Assembly (NCBI GenBank): GCA_965369995.1
Contig: CBDURO010000059.1
Location: forward strand, 1-6,868
Direction: 5' to 3'
Origin: JAHJCW01 sp965369995
GTDB lineage: Bacteria > Fidelibacterota > Marinisomatia > Marinisomatales > JAHJCW01
DNA: 6,868 nucleotides
Shown here: positions 1-6,803 of the stretch, one piece after another
How positions within the stretch are numbered: position 1 is the first letter of the stretch
How the letters are laid out: each line of letters starts with the position of its first letter
Program-made: the position numbers and the translations under genes
Notes under the pieces: model-generated
What the model saw: the letters and a program-made list of their open reading frames with translations, nothing else
Databases searched by the model: none
What the model was told of the DNA's origin: nothing

Positions 1-12
1 TAACTGCTTTGC

Positions 13-35
13 TAAAACAACCGTTTTAACTTTTT
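13..35 (+). terminator. possible weak intrinsic terminator of an upstream gene
   Basis: A perfect 6-bp inverted repeat, TAAAAC (13-18) and GTTTTA (23-28), encloses an AACC loop and is followed two bases later by five T residues (31-35). The layout fits a rho-independent terminator for a gene ending just left of the window. The stem has only one G-C pair, so it would be weak. No upstream gene can be seen, so the assignment is tentative. Confidence 0.22.
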
Positions 36-161
36 CCCAAACTTTACAATTTGTCCGGGTATTGATTTTTGTAAAATAAATAAAGATATTTAATAGACTA
101 TGAAAATGTAAAAAAAACCTATATATTAAACGTCAATTATTTAAGAATCTAATATAGTGTA

Positions 162-191
162 TTGACCAATCTTTTTTGAATCAAGTTGTAT
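162..191 (+). promoter_or_regulatory. candidate promoter for the peptide transporter
   Basis: TTGACC (162-167) resembles a -35 box. It is followed after 18 bases by TTGTAT (186-191), a poor -10-like hexamer, about 45 bases before the transporter start codon. The whole leader (1-235) is very AT-rich, so such matches arise easily by chance. I found no clear Bacteroidota-type TAnnTTTG box. The leader shows no convincing coding sequence. Confidence 0.2.
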
Positions 192-235
192 TAAGTAATA
201 ACCTTTTTTAAAAATTTAATAATAAGAATTAGACT

Positions 236-1582
236 ATGTTTAAAGGACATCCAAAGGGCTTGTATATACTTTTCTTTACTGAAATGTGGGAGAGGTTTAG
301 TTATTACGGAATGAGAGCAATTTTAACTCTTTATATGATTACTGAAGCAACAAAAGATAATCCTGGATTGGGGTGGGACAATGTTTTGGCACTGTCAATT
401 TATGGATGGTATACGATGGCTGTTTACGTTATGTCTATTCCGGGAGGTATTATTGCAGATAGATGGCTGGGACAAAAAAAGACGGTTTTATTAGGAGGAA
501 TTTTACTTGTATTTGGACACTCAATACTTGCTATAGATGCTATTTGGGCATTTGCTGCAGGTTTAACTTTAATTGTCCTCGGAGTTGGCGGTTTAAAACC
601 TAATATTTCAACAATGGTAGGGGGACTTTACAGAAAAGGAGATCCGAGAAGAGACCACGGTTTTACAGTATTTTATATTGGAATAAATGTTGGTGCATTC
701 CTTGCTTCCTTGGTAGTTGGAGGGGTAGGTGAATTATATGGCTGGCATTACGGTTTCGGACTAGCTGGAGTGGGAATGCTTCTTGGAGTTTCAGTCTTCC
801 TTTACGGGCATAAATATTTGAAGCATGTCGGTGACCCACCAAAACTAAGAACAGATACAAAGACCCAAATTAAAAATCCTTTAACAAAAGTTGAAAAAGA
901 CAGAATGATTGTATTGTTTTTATCGTTTATAATTATTATTGTTTTTTGGGCTGCTTTCGAGCAGGCAGGCGGTCTGATGAACATTTACACTAATTCAAAA
1001 GTTGATAGGATGTTATTGGGGTGGCAAATACCTACTTCGTGGTTTCAGTCGCTTAATCCGTTTTTTATAATGATATTCGGTACTCTTGTAGCTACATTTT
1101 GGTTAAAAAGACAACGCTCAAACAAAGAAGCATCAACTTTATTTAAAATGGCAATCGGTACAATGATTATGGGTGCAGGCTTTTTAATGATGTCAGGTGC
1201 TTCATTGCAAGCAACAAGTGCAGGACAAGCAGGAATGTATTGGATTATAGCTGCATACTTATTACACACTATCGGAGAATTATGTGCTTCACCATCTGCA
1301 TTATCCTTTATTACTAAATTAGCACCTGTTAAATACGGATCATTAATGATGGGTTCTTATTTTGCAGCAACCGGTCTGGGTAATAAAGTTGCAGGTTTGC
1401 TTGGTGAATCAGCTTCACACGCTGGAGAACTACAAGTATTTACAGGAATTTTTGTTTTTACAGCTGTATTTGGTATCCTTTTACTTGTCTTTTTGAAAAA
1501 GTTAAAGGCACTTACACACGGTGCTGAAGATCTTATTGAGGATGAACCGGAAAGCGCAGTTGAACCTGAAAAAGCTTGGTAA
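236..1582 (+). CDS. POT/PTR2-family proton-coupled oligopeptide transporter (MFS)
   Basis: This is an inner-membrane symporter of the proton-dependent oligopeptide transporter family, which imports di- and tripeptides using the proton gradient. The N-terminus carries the family motif ExxERFxYYG (E16, E19, R20, F21, Y23, Y24, G25), whose charged residues take part in proton coupling. Further family marks are GGIIADRWLGQKKT (70-83, the MFS loop after helix 2), GLKPN (119-123), FYxxINxG (146-153), FEQ with E242 in helix 7, and GELCASPSALSF (347-358) with E348 in helix 10. Many hydrophobic helices run the full length, and the C-terminus is a short acidic tail. At 448 residues it is slightly shorter than many members but appears complete. 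The ATG start is supported by the typical HPKGLYILFFTEMWERF opening. No Shine-Dalgarno sequence is evident. A decayed copy of the same family follows directly. Substrate range cannot be read from the sequence. Confidence 0.95.
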   Translation: MFKGHPKGLYILFFTEMWERFSYYGMRAILTLYMITEATKDNPGLGWDNVLALSIYGWYTMAVYVMSIPGGIIADRWLGQKKTVLLGGILLVFGHSILAIDAIWAFAAGLTLIVLGVGGLKPNISTMVGGLYRKGDPRRDHGFTVFYIGINVGAFLASLVVGGVGELYGWHYGFGLAGVGMLLGVSVFLYGHKYLKHVGDPPKLRTDTKTQIKNPLTKVEKDRMIVLFLSFIIIIVFWAAFEQAGGLMNIYTNSKVDRMLLGWQIPTSWFQSLNPFFIMIFGTLVATFWLKRQRSNKEASTLFKMAIGTMIMGAGFLMMSGASLQATSAGQAGMYWIIAAYLLHTIGELCASPSALSFITKLAPVKYGSLMMGSYFAATGLGNKVAGLLGESASHAGELQVFTGIFVFTAVFGILLLVFLKKLKALTHGAEDLIEDEPESAVEPEKAW

Positions 1583-1614
1583 ATTGAAGATTTTCTAATC
1601 TTAACAGATATTTT

Positions 1615-1800
1615 ATGTTCAATCAACACTAAAAAGATTTATACATATTATTCTTTACCGAGCTTTGGGAACAGTTAAGCTATTACAGTATGTGTGCAAT
1701 TCTTGTACTGTTTATTATTTCAAGTGCTGAAAGCGGAGGATTGGGCTGGTTAAATACTGAAGTCTTGGCTTTATACGGTTGGTACACAATGGTGGTATAA
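1615..1800 (+). pseudogene. N-terminal remnant of a second POT-family peptide transporter
   Basis: Read from the ATG at 1615, this stretch gives MFNQH, a TAA stop (1630-1632), then KDLYILFFTELWEQLSYY, SMCAILVLFIISS and GLGWLNTEVLALYGWYTMVV, ending at a TAA (1798-1800). It aligns in one frame with residues 1-63 of the intact transporter upstream (MFKGHPKGLYILFFTEMWERFSYYG through YGWYTMAV), with one two-residue gap. The first stop replaces the conserved proline of HPKG, and the second falls where the intact gene has Tyr64. The coupling motif is damaged: ExxERFxYYG has become ELWEQLSYYS. Beyond 1800 only a doubtful trace in another frame (about 1800-1832, reading IKGETNIFSD) recalls the IPGGIIAD segment. 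The remaining roughly 380 residues are missing. Many synonymous differences from the neighbour point to an old paralogue rather than a recent duplication. Confidence 0.85.
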
Positions 1801-1865
1801 CAATAAAAGGGGAAACAAATATTTTCAGCGATTGAAGATTCATTAATTTTAAATAAAGTGTGTTG

Positions 1866-2285
1866 TTATATCAATTCAATTAGCTGCTCTAAACGTTCTT
1901 GAATTTCATCACGTGTTTTACGATACCGCCCGATAATTTTATGATCGCTTTTCCAACTGCGGAATGGATCATCAATACTCCAATGTATCTTTTTAGCACC
2001 ACCCGGAAAAGTGGGACAAAATTCGCGGGCATTATCGCAGAGCGTAATTACGTAATCTATGCCGTGTCCAAGATATTTATCAAGCGGATCAGAAGTATGA
2101 GTTGAAATATTGATACCGAGTTCTTTCATCACACGGATAGACATCGGATGAACACGACTAGGATGAATACCTGCGCTAAATACTTTAAAGCGGTCACCGG
2201 CAAGATATCGTAACAAACCTTCTGCCATTTGTGATCGGCAGGAATTGCCAGTGCAAATAAAAATCACTTTTATCTTCTTTTTCAT
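1866..2285 (-). CDS. arsC: thioredoxin-coupled arsenate reductase, low-molecular-weight phosphatase fold
   Basis: This cytoplasmic enzyme reduces arsenate to arsenite, with thioredoxin normally resolving the disulfide. The 139-residue protein has the P-loop CTGNSCRS (C11 to R17, CX5R), which binds the oxyanion as in low-molecular-weight tyrosine phosphatases. It also has the cysteine pair C83 and C90 in TLCDNAREFCP, which with C11 makes the triad known from plasmid pI258-type ArsC. HWSIDDP (101-107) supplies the general-acid aspartate, probably D105. The length matches the family. The intact triad favours reductase over a plain phosphatase. The start is the ATG following a short AT-rich leader without a clear Shine-Dalgarno sequence. 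No arsR, arsB/acr3 or arsM is visible beside it, so arsenite export would have to be encoded elsewhere. It is transcribed away from the methyltransferase-like gene and towards the transporter remnant. Confidence 0.93.
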   Translation of the reverse strand: MKKKIKVIFICTGNSCRSQMAEGLLRYLAGDRFKVFSAGIHPSRVHPMSIRVMKELGINISTHTSDPLDKYLGHGIDYVITLCDNAREFCPTFPGGAKKIHWSIDDPFRSWKSDHKIIGRYRKTRDEIQERLEQLIELI

Positions 2286-2380
2286 GGTAGATAAATTACT
2301 CTAATTATTATTTGTTGTGTATAAAATTGCCTAGACTGGAATTGTTTTTTTTTAGAGTTGTTCTATTTTTAAATTTAAAG
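2286..2380. promoter_or_regulatory. divergent intergenic region between arsC and the methyltransferase-like gene
   Basis: These 95 bases separate two genes transcribed in opposite directions, so they should hold promoters for both arsC (leftward) and the four-gene unit starting at 2381 (rightward). The stretch is AT-rich, with a run of nine T residues around 2345-2353. I could not identify a convincing -35/-10 pair or an ArsR-like operator palindrome, so the promoter call rests on gene layout alone. Confidence 0.4.
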
Positions 2381-3211
2381 ATGAATATTTCCGAAAAGAC
2401 GCCATTATTCGCAAATCCTTTAGAACCTTATGAGGGACTGAGCATTGCCGATCTTAATCGGTATTTACCGGCTTTACAAACTGCCGATGATATAAAAATG
2501 ACGGCAGACAATATGCGCGAAGGAATATTTTTAGCCGATGGTTTAGCCGGTCTTTCAAAATTACCGGAGGATTCAATTGATTTAATAATAGCAGATCCAC
2601 CCGAAGATCCCTGGCGTCATGCGCAGGAAAAAGGAAAACAACTTACATTACAAGAATTCTATAAGTGGAATGAGGGTTGGTTAAAGGAAGCGCGTAGAGT
2701 TTTGAAAATAACCGGTTCTATTTATTTGCTTTGTGGTTGGCGATATTCAGGAATGTTCCATTCATTATTATCCAATATATTTATCGTGCAAACGAGAATT
2801 ACCTGGCGGGATGATAATGCAAATGATCAACCCAGAATAGCTACCTGGAAAAACCAAATGAGTGATGTCTGGTTTGCTACAAAGACTAACGAATTTCTTT
2901 TTGGGCAAGAACCGGTTGGAACGGGGCGATTGTTATTGCATGCAGAAAATGAAGAAAGATTATCAAATTTTTGGTATGACATTATTAATATCAGAACCGA
3001 TTCGGATAATGATAAAATAGAACATAAACCAAAACCGTTAATTAATCGTATTTTGGATGCCAGTTCATTTAAATTGAATTACATTGTAGATCCGTTTATG
3101 CGTAGTGGCGATATTGGAGTTATTGCAAAAGTACGCGGTCGGCGATTTATCGGTTTTGATACTAATCAGGACAATTTATTAATTGCAATGAAACGTATAG
3201 ATCAAACTTAA
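2381..3211 (+). CDS. beta-class N4/N6 DNA methyltransferase-like protein with altered motifs
   Basis: The protein has the permuted order of beta-class amino-methyltransferases (N6_N4_Mtase fold). The catalytic region, IDLIIADPPEDPW (66-78), comes first and is followed by EARRVLKITGSIYLL (103-117). Next come SDVWFATKTNEFLFG (161-175), NFWYDI (196-201), HKPKPL (215-220, compare HPxQKPL), and finally the AdoMet-binding region VDPFMRSGDIG (236-246) with RRFIGFD (254-260). Two hallmark sites are changed. The usual DPPY is DPPE, losing the aromatic residue that stacks on the flipped base, and DPFxGSGTT reads DPFMRSGDI, with Arg for Gly in the AdoMet loop. It may therefore be weakly active, inactive, or act on another substrate. 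I chose the ATG at 2381 (276 residues) because the stretch from an upstream TTG (2312) is low-complexity and has no family resemblance. No restriction endonuclease is adjacent. It leads a tight unit with yqeY, cvpA and dnaG. Confidence 0.8.
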   Translation: MNISEKTPLFANPLEPYEGLSIADLNRYLPALQTADDIKMTADNMREGIFLADGLAGLSKLPEDSIDLIIADPPEDPWRHAQEKGKQLTLQEFYKWNEGWLKEARRVLKITGSIYLLCGWRYSGMFHSLLSNIFIVQTRITWRDDNANDQPRIATWKNQMSDVWFATKTNEFLFGQEPVGTGRLLLHAENEERLSNFWYDIINIRTDSDNDKIEHKPKPLINRILDASSFKLNYIVDPFMRSGDIGVIAKVRGRRFIGFDTNQDNLLIAMKRIDQT

Positions 3212-3223
3212 AGTGGGGGGATA

Positions 3224-3667
3224 ATGAAATTATTCGACAAAATACAATCAGATATGTACCAAGCAATGAAAGCTAAGGATATAGTAAAATCTAAAACATT
3301 ACGAGTAGTATTTGCTAAACTTAAAGACCAAAAAATTGCTAAACGTGAGGATTTAACTGAAGCTGATGAATTAAAAGTTTTACAGTCTTTAGCGAAACAG
3401 CACAAAGAATCAATTACTATGTTTCGCGACGGAGGCAGGGATGATTTGGTTCGCCAAGAAACCAATGAATTACAAATTATTGAACAATATTTACCAAAAA
3501 TGATGACTGATGAGCAAATTAGAAATATTGTAAAAAATGCAGTTGAGGAAACTGAGGCACAAGCATTATCTGATATAGGTAAAGTAATGCCTATTATAAT
3601 GAAAAAAGGTGCAGGCAAGATAGATGGTAAAAAAGCTCAATTGTTTTTACGAGAACTGTTACAATGA
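3224..3667 (+). CDS. yqeY: YqeY/GatB-like domain protein
   Basis: This 147-residue soluble protein belongs to the YqeY family. It resembles the C-terminal tail domain of the GatB subunit of tRNA-dependent amidotransferase, so a tRNA-related role is often supposed, but the cellular function is not settled. The family signature is clear: KQHKESITMFRDGGRDDL (58-75), then ETNELQIIEQYLP (79-91), and DIGKVMPIIMKKGAGKIDGK (117-136). Length matches stand-alone members. It starts 12 nt after the methyltransferase-like gene; the gap contains a run of six G (3215-3220), only three bases from the ATG, which may serve as an unusually close ribosome-binding site. Its end overlaps cvpA by 4 nt (ATGA). In many bacteria yqeY lies beside dnaG in the macromolecular-synthesis operon, consistent with the layout here. 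Confidence 0.93.
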   Translation: MKLFDKIQSDMYQAMKAKDIVKSKTLRVVFAKLKDQKIAKREDLTEADELKVLQSLAKQHKESITMFRDGGRDDLVRQETNELQIIEQYLPKMMTDEQIRNIVKNAVEETEAQALSDIGKVMPIIMKKGAGKIDGKKAQLFLRELLQ

Positions 3668-4224
3668 AAGCCATACTATTTTTTGATCTTTTCGCTACTA
3701 CGTTTTTATTGTTTTTAGGATTTGGTGGTTTTAAACGTGGATTTGTTCTTGAAATTGGAAGAATTTTTGCTTTAGTATTTACTCTGTGGCTGAGTATTAC
3801 CTATTATGTTGATTTTGCTGAAATTTTGCAACAAGAGTTTGGCGTTAATCCATATTTCATATTATTTGTCAGTTTTTCTGTTATTTTTATTATTACTCTT
3901 ATTGTAACTAGAATTATTGTTGTATTAATAGATCAAATTGTTGGATTTAAAAAAAATAGATTATTAAATCAGTTATTAGGGTTTGTAGTTGGGGTTATGA
4001 AAGGTGTAATTCCGATTACTCTTATTTTGTGGGCTTTTGAGTTGCTTCCCGTTCAGACTTGGACAGACACTTTATATCAGGAATCGCGCGTAGCAAATAT
4101 TGTTAAGACAGTTCGAGATAAAAATATCGAATTTTTTGGATTGGAAGATCCTGTAAATGCGGGAAAGAATTATGTAAAATCAATAATTGCTGATGATTCT
4201 CCCGCCAAAGAAGCCGATAACTAA
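3664..4224 (+). CDS. cvpA: CvpA-family integral membrane protein
   Basis: This is a 186-residue inner-membrane protein of the CvpA family, known from colicin V production in E. coli and linked there and elsewhere to envelope stress tolerance; its molecular role is unclear. Four hydrophobic helices can be seen at about 4-20, 30-48, 63-90 and 104-127. GGFKRGFVLEIGRI (21-34) matches the conserved Gly-Lys/Arg-Gly turn after helix 1. NQLLGFVVGVMKGVI (102-116) matches the conserved glycine-rich helix 4. The C-terminal 55 or so residues are polar and presumably outside the membrane. It overlaps yqeY by 4 nt at its start and dnaG by 1 nt at its end (TAATG), so translation of the three is probably coupled. 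No separate Shine-Dalgarno sequence is evident. Confidence 0.87.
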   Translation: MKAILFFDLFATTFLLFLGFGGFKRGFVLEIGRIFALVFTLWLSITYYVDFAEILQQEFGVNPYFILFVSFSVIFIITLIVTRIIVVLIDQIVGFKKNRLLNQLLGFVVGVMKGVIPITLILWAFELLPVQTWTDTLYQESRVANIVKTVRDKNIEFFGLEDPVNAGKNYVKSIIADDSPAKEADN

Positions 4225-5981
4225 TGGCCCGGATATCGCCCGAAGTAATTGATCGCGTTCGCGATGCAGCAAATATTGTGGATGTAATATCGCAGTATTT
4301 AGACCTGCGAAAAAGAGGACAAAATTTTGTTGGTCTTTGTCCATTTCATAATGATACACACCCCTCATTATATGTTTCTCCGGTAAAAGAAATTTATAAA
4401 TGTTTTGCCTGTGGAGCCGGCGGCAATGTATTTACGTTTTTAACGGAATATGAAAAAATCAATTTTGTAGAAGCCGTAAAGCAACTTGGTGATAAATATG
4501 GAATCGAGGTGAGGTTAAGTGGAGCTGTAGAAGAAAAAGACTATTTTACAAAATTGTATGAGATACATGATTTTACAGCAAATTATTTTCATAAACGTCT
4601 ATTCTCAGATGAAAGTAAAAATGTAATTAAGTACTTAACAAAACGTGGATTAACAACAGAGACTATTAAAAAGTTTAAAATAGGTCTTTCATCCACCGGC
4701 TGGGAAGATTTGTTAAATAAAGTGAAAGCTCAGAATTATACCAAAGATATAATAGAAAAATCAGGGCTATTTACAAAATCGGATAAAGGAATATTTGATC
4801 GATTCAGGAATCGGATTATGTTTCCGATAGCTAATCACTCGGGTAAGGTTATCGCTTTTGGTGGGCGCACCCTTGATAAAGATGAACCGGCTAAATATCT
4901 GAATTCACCGGAAACACCGCTTTATCACAAAAGCGATGTTTTGTACGGATTACATATGTCGCGCCAGGCAATACGTGAAAAAGGAGCTGTGTTTTTGGTT
5001 GAGGGCTATATGGATTTTATCCAGTTATACCAAGCCGGAATAGAGAATGTGGTAGCGGCATCAGGTACGGCACTTGCTGAGCGCCATGTTCAACAAATTA
5101 AAAAATTTACAAATCGTGTTTTCTTAACTTATGACGGAGATCAAGCTGGTACAGACGCAGCAATTAGAGCGGGTTATTTGTTGTATCAAGGTAGTGTAGA
5201 ACCTTTAATTGTGCAAGTTCCGGCAGGAATAGATCCGGATGATTGGATTATGAAAAATGGCGCAGAGGCGATTCAGCAAGGGGCAGAATCAGCTGTGTCA
5301 CTTATTGATTTTCAAATAAGTTCAAAAAATGTGGAGACCCTATCATCGGCTGAACAATCACAATTTGTGAATAATATTTTATTTGCAATAGCCGGCATTA
5401 GTGACAGTATTATTCGCAATAGCATTTTGAAAAATATCAGTCAGCGTTTACAAATTGACGAAACCGAATTATTACAACGACTTAAAAGAGAGCAAACCCG
5501 TCAACGTACAAGGACAAAAGAGAATGATGTTGACGAGCAACCATTGGAATTTTCCTCGTTAATTCAAAAAGCTCAATTAATATTAGTAAAATTATTAGCT
5601 AGTGATGATCCGCAAATTCGTCAGGTTGTTAGGGATAATGTTGAAATAAATTTATTTAGCGAACCGGTTCTAAGAAAGTTGGCAGAAATTTTGCTACCTT
5701 TATATGAGGATATAAAATTTTCCTCTATCGTTGATCAATTTGAAAATAAACAAGAACGCGAATTAGTAACAAAAATATTGATGGAAGATAAGCCCCAGGA
5801 AAGCCCGGAGATTGAAGTAGCTGATTGTATGCATGTTTTAAAATCCTATCCAATCAAGGAAAAAATAAAAGCGATAAGATTTAAGATTCGTGAATTAGAA
5901 CAACGCGGTGATGATCCTATTGAAGCAGTAATGGAGGAAGCTCTACTTCAACAGGAATTGAGGGATTTAAATAGGGGTTAG
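4224..5981 (+). CDS. dnaG: DNA primase DnaG
   Basis: DnaG synthesises the short RNA primers used to start Okazaki fragments and acts at the replication fork with the DnaB helicase. The 585-residue protein is full length. The N-terminal zinc-binding domain has C39, H42, C60 and C63 in LCPFHNDTHPSLYVSP and YKCFACGAGGN. The basic catalytic domain includes FDRFRNRIMFPI (191-202) and GGRTL (213-217). The TOPRIM metal site is intact, with E260 in LVEGYMD (258-264), YDGDQAG (303-309; D304, D306), and DPDDW (337-341). Residues from about 440 to 585 form the more variable helicase-interaction domain. The start MARISPEVIDRVRDAANIVD matches the usual primase opening. It begins on the last base of the cvpA stop codon, arguing for coupled translation. 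rpoD, its common downstream partner, does not follow; a convergent kinase gene does. Confidence 0.98.
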   Translation: MARISPEVIDRVRDAANIVDVISQYLDLRKRGQNFVGLCPFHNDTHPSLYVSPVKEIYKCFACGAGGNVFTFLTEYEKINFVEAVKQLGDKYGIEVRLSGAVEEKDYFTKLYEIHDFTANYFHKRLFSDESKNVIKYLTKRGLTTETIKKFKIGLSSTGWEDLLNKVKAQNYTKDIIEKSGLFTKSDKGIFDRFRNRIMFPIANHSGKVIAFGGRTLDKDEPAKYLNSPETPLYHKSDVLYGLHMSRQAIREKGAVFLVEGYMDFIQLYQAGIENVVAASGTALAERHVQQIKKFTNRVFLTYDGDQAGTDAAIRAGYLLYQGSVEPLIVQVPAGIDPDDWIMKNGAEAIQQGAESAVSLIDFQISSKNVETLSSAEQSQFVNNILFAIAGISDSIIRNSILKNISQRLQIDETELLQRLKREQTRQRTRTKENDVDEQPLEFSSLIQKAQLILVKLLASDDPQIRQVVRDNVEINLFSEPVLRKLAEILLPLYEDIKFSSIVDQFENKQERELVTKILMEDKPQESPEIEVADCMHVLKSYPIKEKIKAIRFKIRELEQRGDDPIEAVMEEALLQQELRDLNRG

Positions 5982-6080
5982 TAGTCAGGGAGCAGGGTGC
6001 AGTTATCAACCAGTTTCCTGAGTGAAGTGATTAGACGGTTTTAGAATGACCTATGCTATATACGATTATCAAATAATTTT

Positions 6081-6108
6081 GTAGAGACAGGTCGCGACCT
6101 GTCTCTAC
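6081..6108. repeat. perfect 28-bp palindrome in the convergent dnaG/kinase spacer
   Basis: The half-site GTAGAGACAGGTCG (6081-6094) is followed with no loop by its exact reverse complement (6095-6108). It is GC-rich within an AT-rich spacer. It lies 99 nt beyond the dnaG stop and 11 nt beyond the kinase stop, where both transcripts must end. It could act as a bidirectional terminator or a boundary hairpin, although neither side has a T tract directly after the stem. From memory, near-identical palindromes occur dispersed in intergenic regions of Bacteroidota and other bacteria, so a REP/MITE-like repeat is the more likely identity. Copy number in this genome cannot be judged from one window. 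Confidence 0.85.
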
Positions 6109-6119
6109 GTATAAACGTT

Positions 6120-6740
6120 TTATGATAGTTTATTATTTATATCTTTAATAATTGACCGCAGCTTATCCGGATCTTTAAAAATATTAAAATTATTGGTATC
6201 TACGGTCAGCACCGGTATATCCTCAATACTGGCAATCCATTTATCATACGAAACGTTTAGCGTGTGTAAATATTCAGGGTCTATAGTTTTCTCATAACTG
6301 CGGTTTCGGTTTTTGATGCGTGTTAATAAAGTATCTGTTGATGCTTTTAGATATATAATTAGATCGGGTTTCCGTAAGAATGATATCATTACTTTGAATA
6401 AATTCTGATAGTTTTCCCAATCACGATCATCCATATTGCCCATCGTGTGCAAGTTTTTGGCAAATATCTCAACGTCTTCATAAATGGTTCGATCTTGTAT
6501 TACTCCTTGTGAGAGAGTTGACATCTTAACATGATTACGAAAACGATGATGCAAAAAGTAAATTTGTAAATTAAAACTCCAGCGCTTCATGTCACCGTAA
6601 AAATCACTTAGATAAGGATTATCCATAACCGATTCATAAAAAGGATGCCAACCGTTGTGCTCAGCTACAATATCTGTAAATGTGGTTTTCCCTACACCAA
6701 TATTCCCAGCGATTCCGATGAATGGATTTGAAGTTTTCAT
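6120..6740 (-). CDS. deoxynucleoside kinase (deoxyadenosine/deoxyguanosine/deoxycytidine kinase family)
   Basis: This cytoplasmic salvage enzyme phosphorylates deoxynucleosides to the monophosphate with a nucleoside triphosphate as donor. The 206-residue protein has the P-loop GIAGNIGVGKTT (9-20). E36 in the YESVMDNPYL segment (35-44) is the likely catalytic base. The DRTIYED motif (83-89) corresponds to the family's DRS/ERS signature, and an arginine-rich lid lies in LLTRIKNRNRSYEK (138-151). Length and motif spacing fit bacterial dNK enzymes of the dGK/dAK type; base specificity cannot be decided by eye. The ATG start is supported by the P-loop lying close to the N-terminus. No Shine-Dalgarno sequence is evident. 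The gene converges on dnaG, so both flank a shared spacer and both serve DNA synthesis, but they are not co-transcribed. Confidence 0.93.
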   Translation of the reverse strand: MKTSNPFIGIAGNIGVGKTTFTDIVAEHNGWHPFYESVMDNPYLSDFYGDMKRWSFNLQIYFLHHRFRNHVKMSTLSQGVIQDRTIYEDVEIFAKNLHTMGNMDDRDWENYQNLFKVMISFLRKPDLIIYLKASTDTLLTRIKNRNRSYEKTIDPEYLHTLNVSYDKWIASIEDIPVLTVDTNNFNIFKDPDKLRSIIKDINNKLS

Positions 6741-6803
6741 GCATTGAAATTAAAAAGTATTGTGATATTATTTTGTAATAATTCTCTATTCTATTGTTTT
6801 AGG

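Noticed and set aside
1587..1602. AAGATT/AATCTT hairpin just after the peptide transporter stop
   Set aside because: The 6-bp stem is almost wholly A-T and no T tract follows directly, so it is too weak to call a terminator in AT-rich DNA.
663..1629. Several reverse-strand ORFs opposite the peptide transporter
   Set aside because: They are antisense to a strongly supported membrane protein gene and have no recognisable motifs.
1690..1800. Small ORF from an internal ATG inside the transporter remnant
   Set aside because: All 36 residues are explained by homology to the intact transporter's N-terminal region; it is debris of a longer gene, not an independent small protein.
1899..2105. Forward-strand ORF opposite arsC
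   Set aside because: It lies entirely within arsC on the opposite strand and has no recognisable domain; arsC has clear catalytic motifs.
2312..2380. Possible N-terminal extension of the methyltransferase-like protein from a TTG codon
   Set aside because: The extra 23 residues are phenylalanine/leucine-rich products of T-rich intergenic DNA, with no family resemblance. The ATG at 2381 gives a sensible N-terminus and leaves room for a promoter.
2381..3211. Restriction-modification or other anti-phage system
   Set aside because: No endonuclease, specificity subunit or other defence gene is next to the methyltransferase-like gene; its partners are yqeY, cvpA and dnaG.
3208..3618. Reverse-strand ORF of 136 codons opposite yqeY
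   Set aside because: It is antisense to a gene with unmistakable YqeY family motifs, and its hydrophobic translation is the usual by-product of a lysine/glutamate-rich gene.
5986..6002. CAGGGAGCAGGGTGCAG seven-base periodic stretch after dnaG
   Set aside because: It has only about two imperfect units. It may be a scrap of a dispersed repeat but cannot be supported as a distinct element from one copy.
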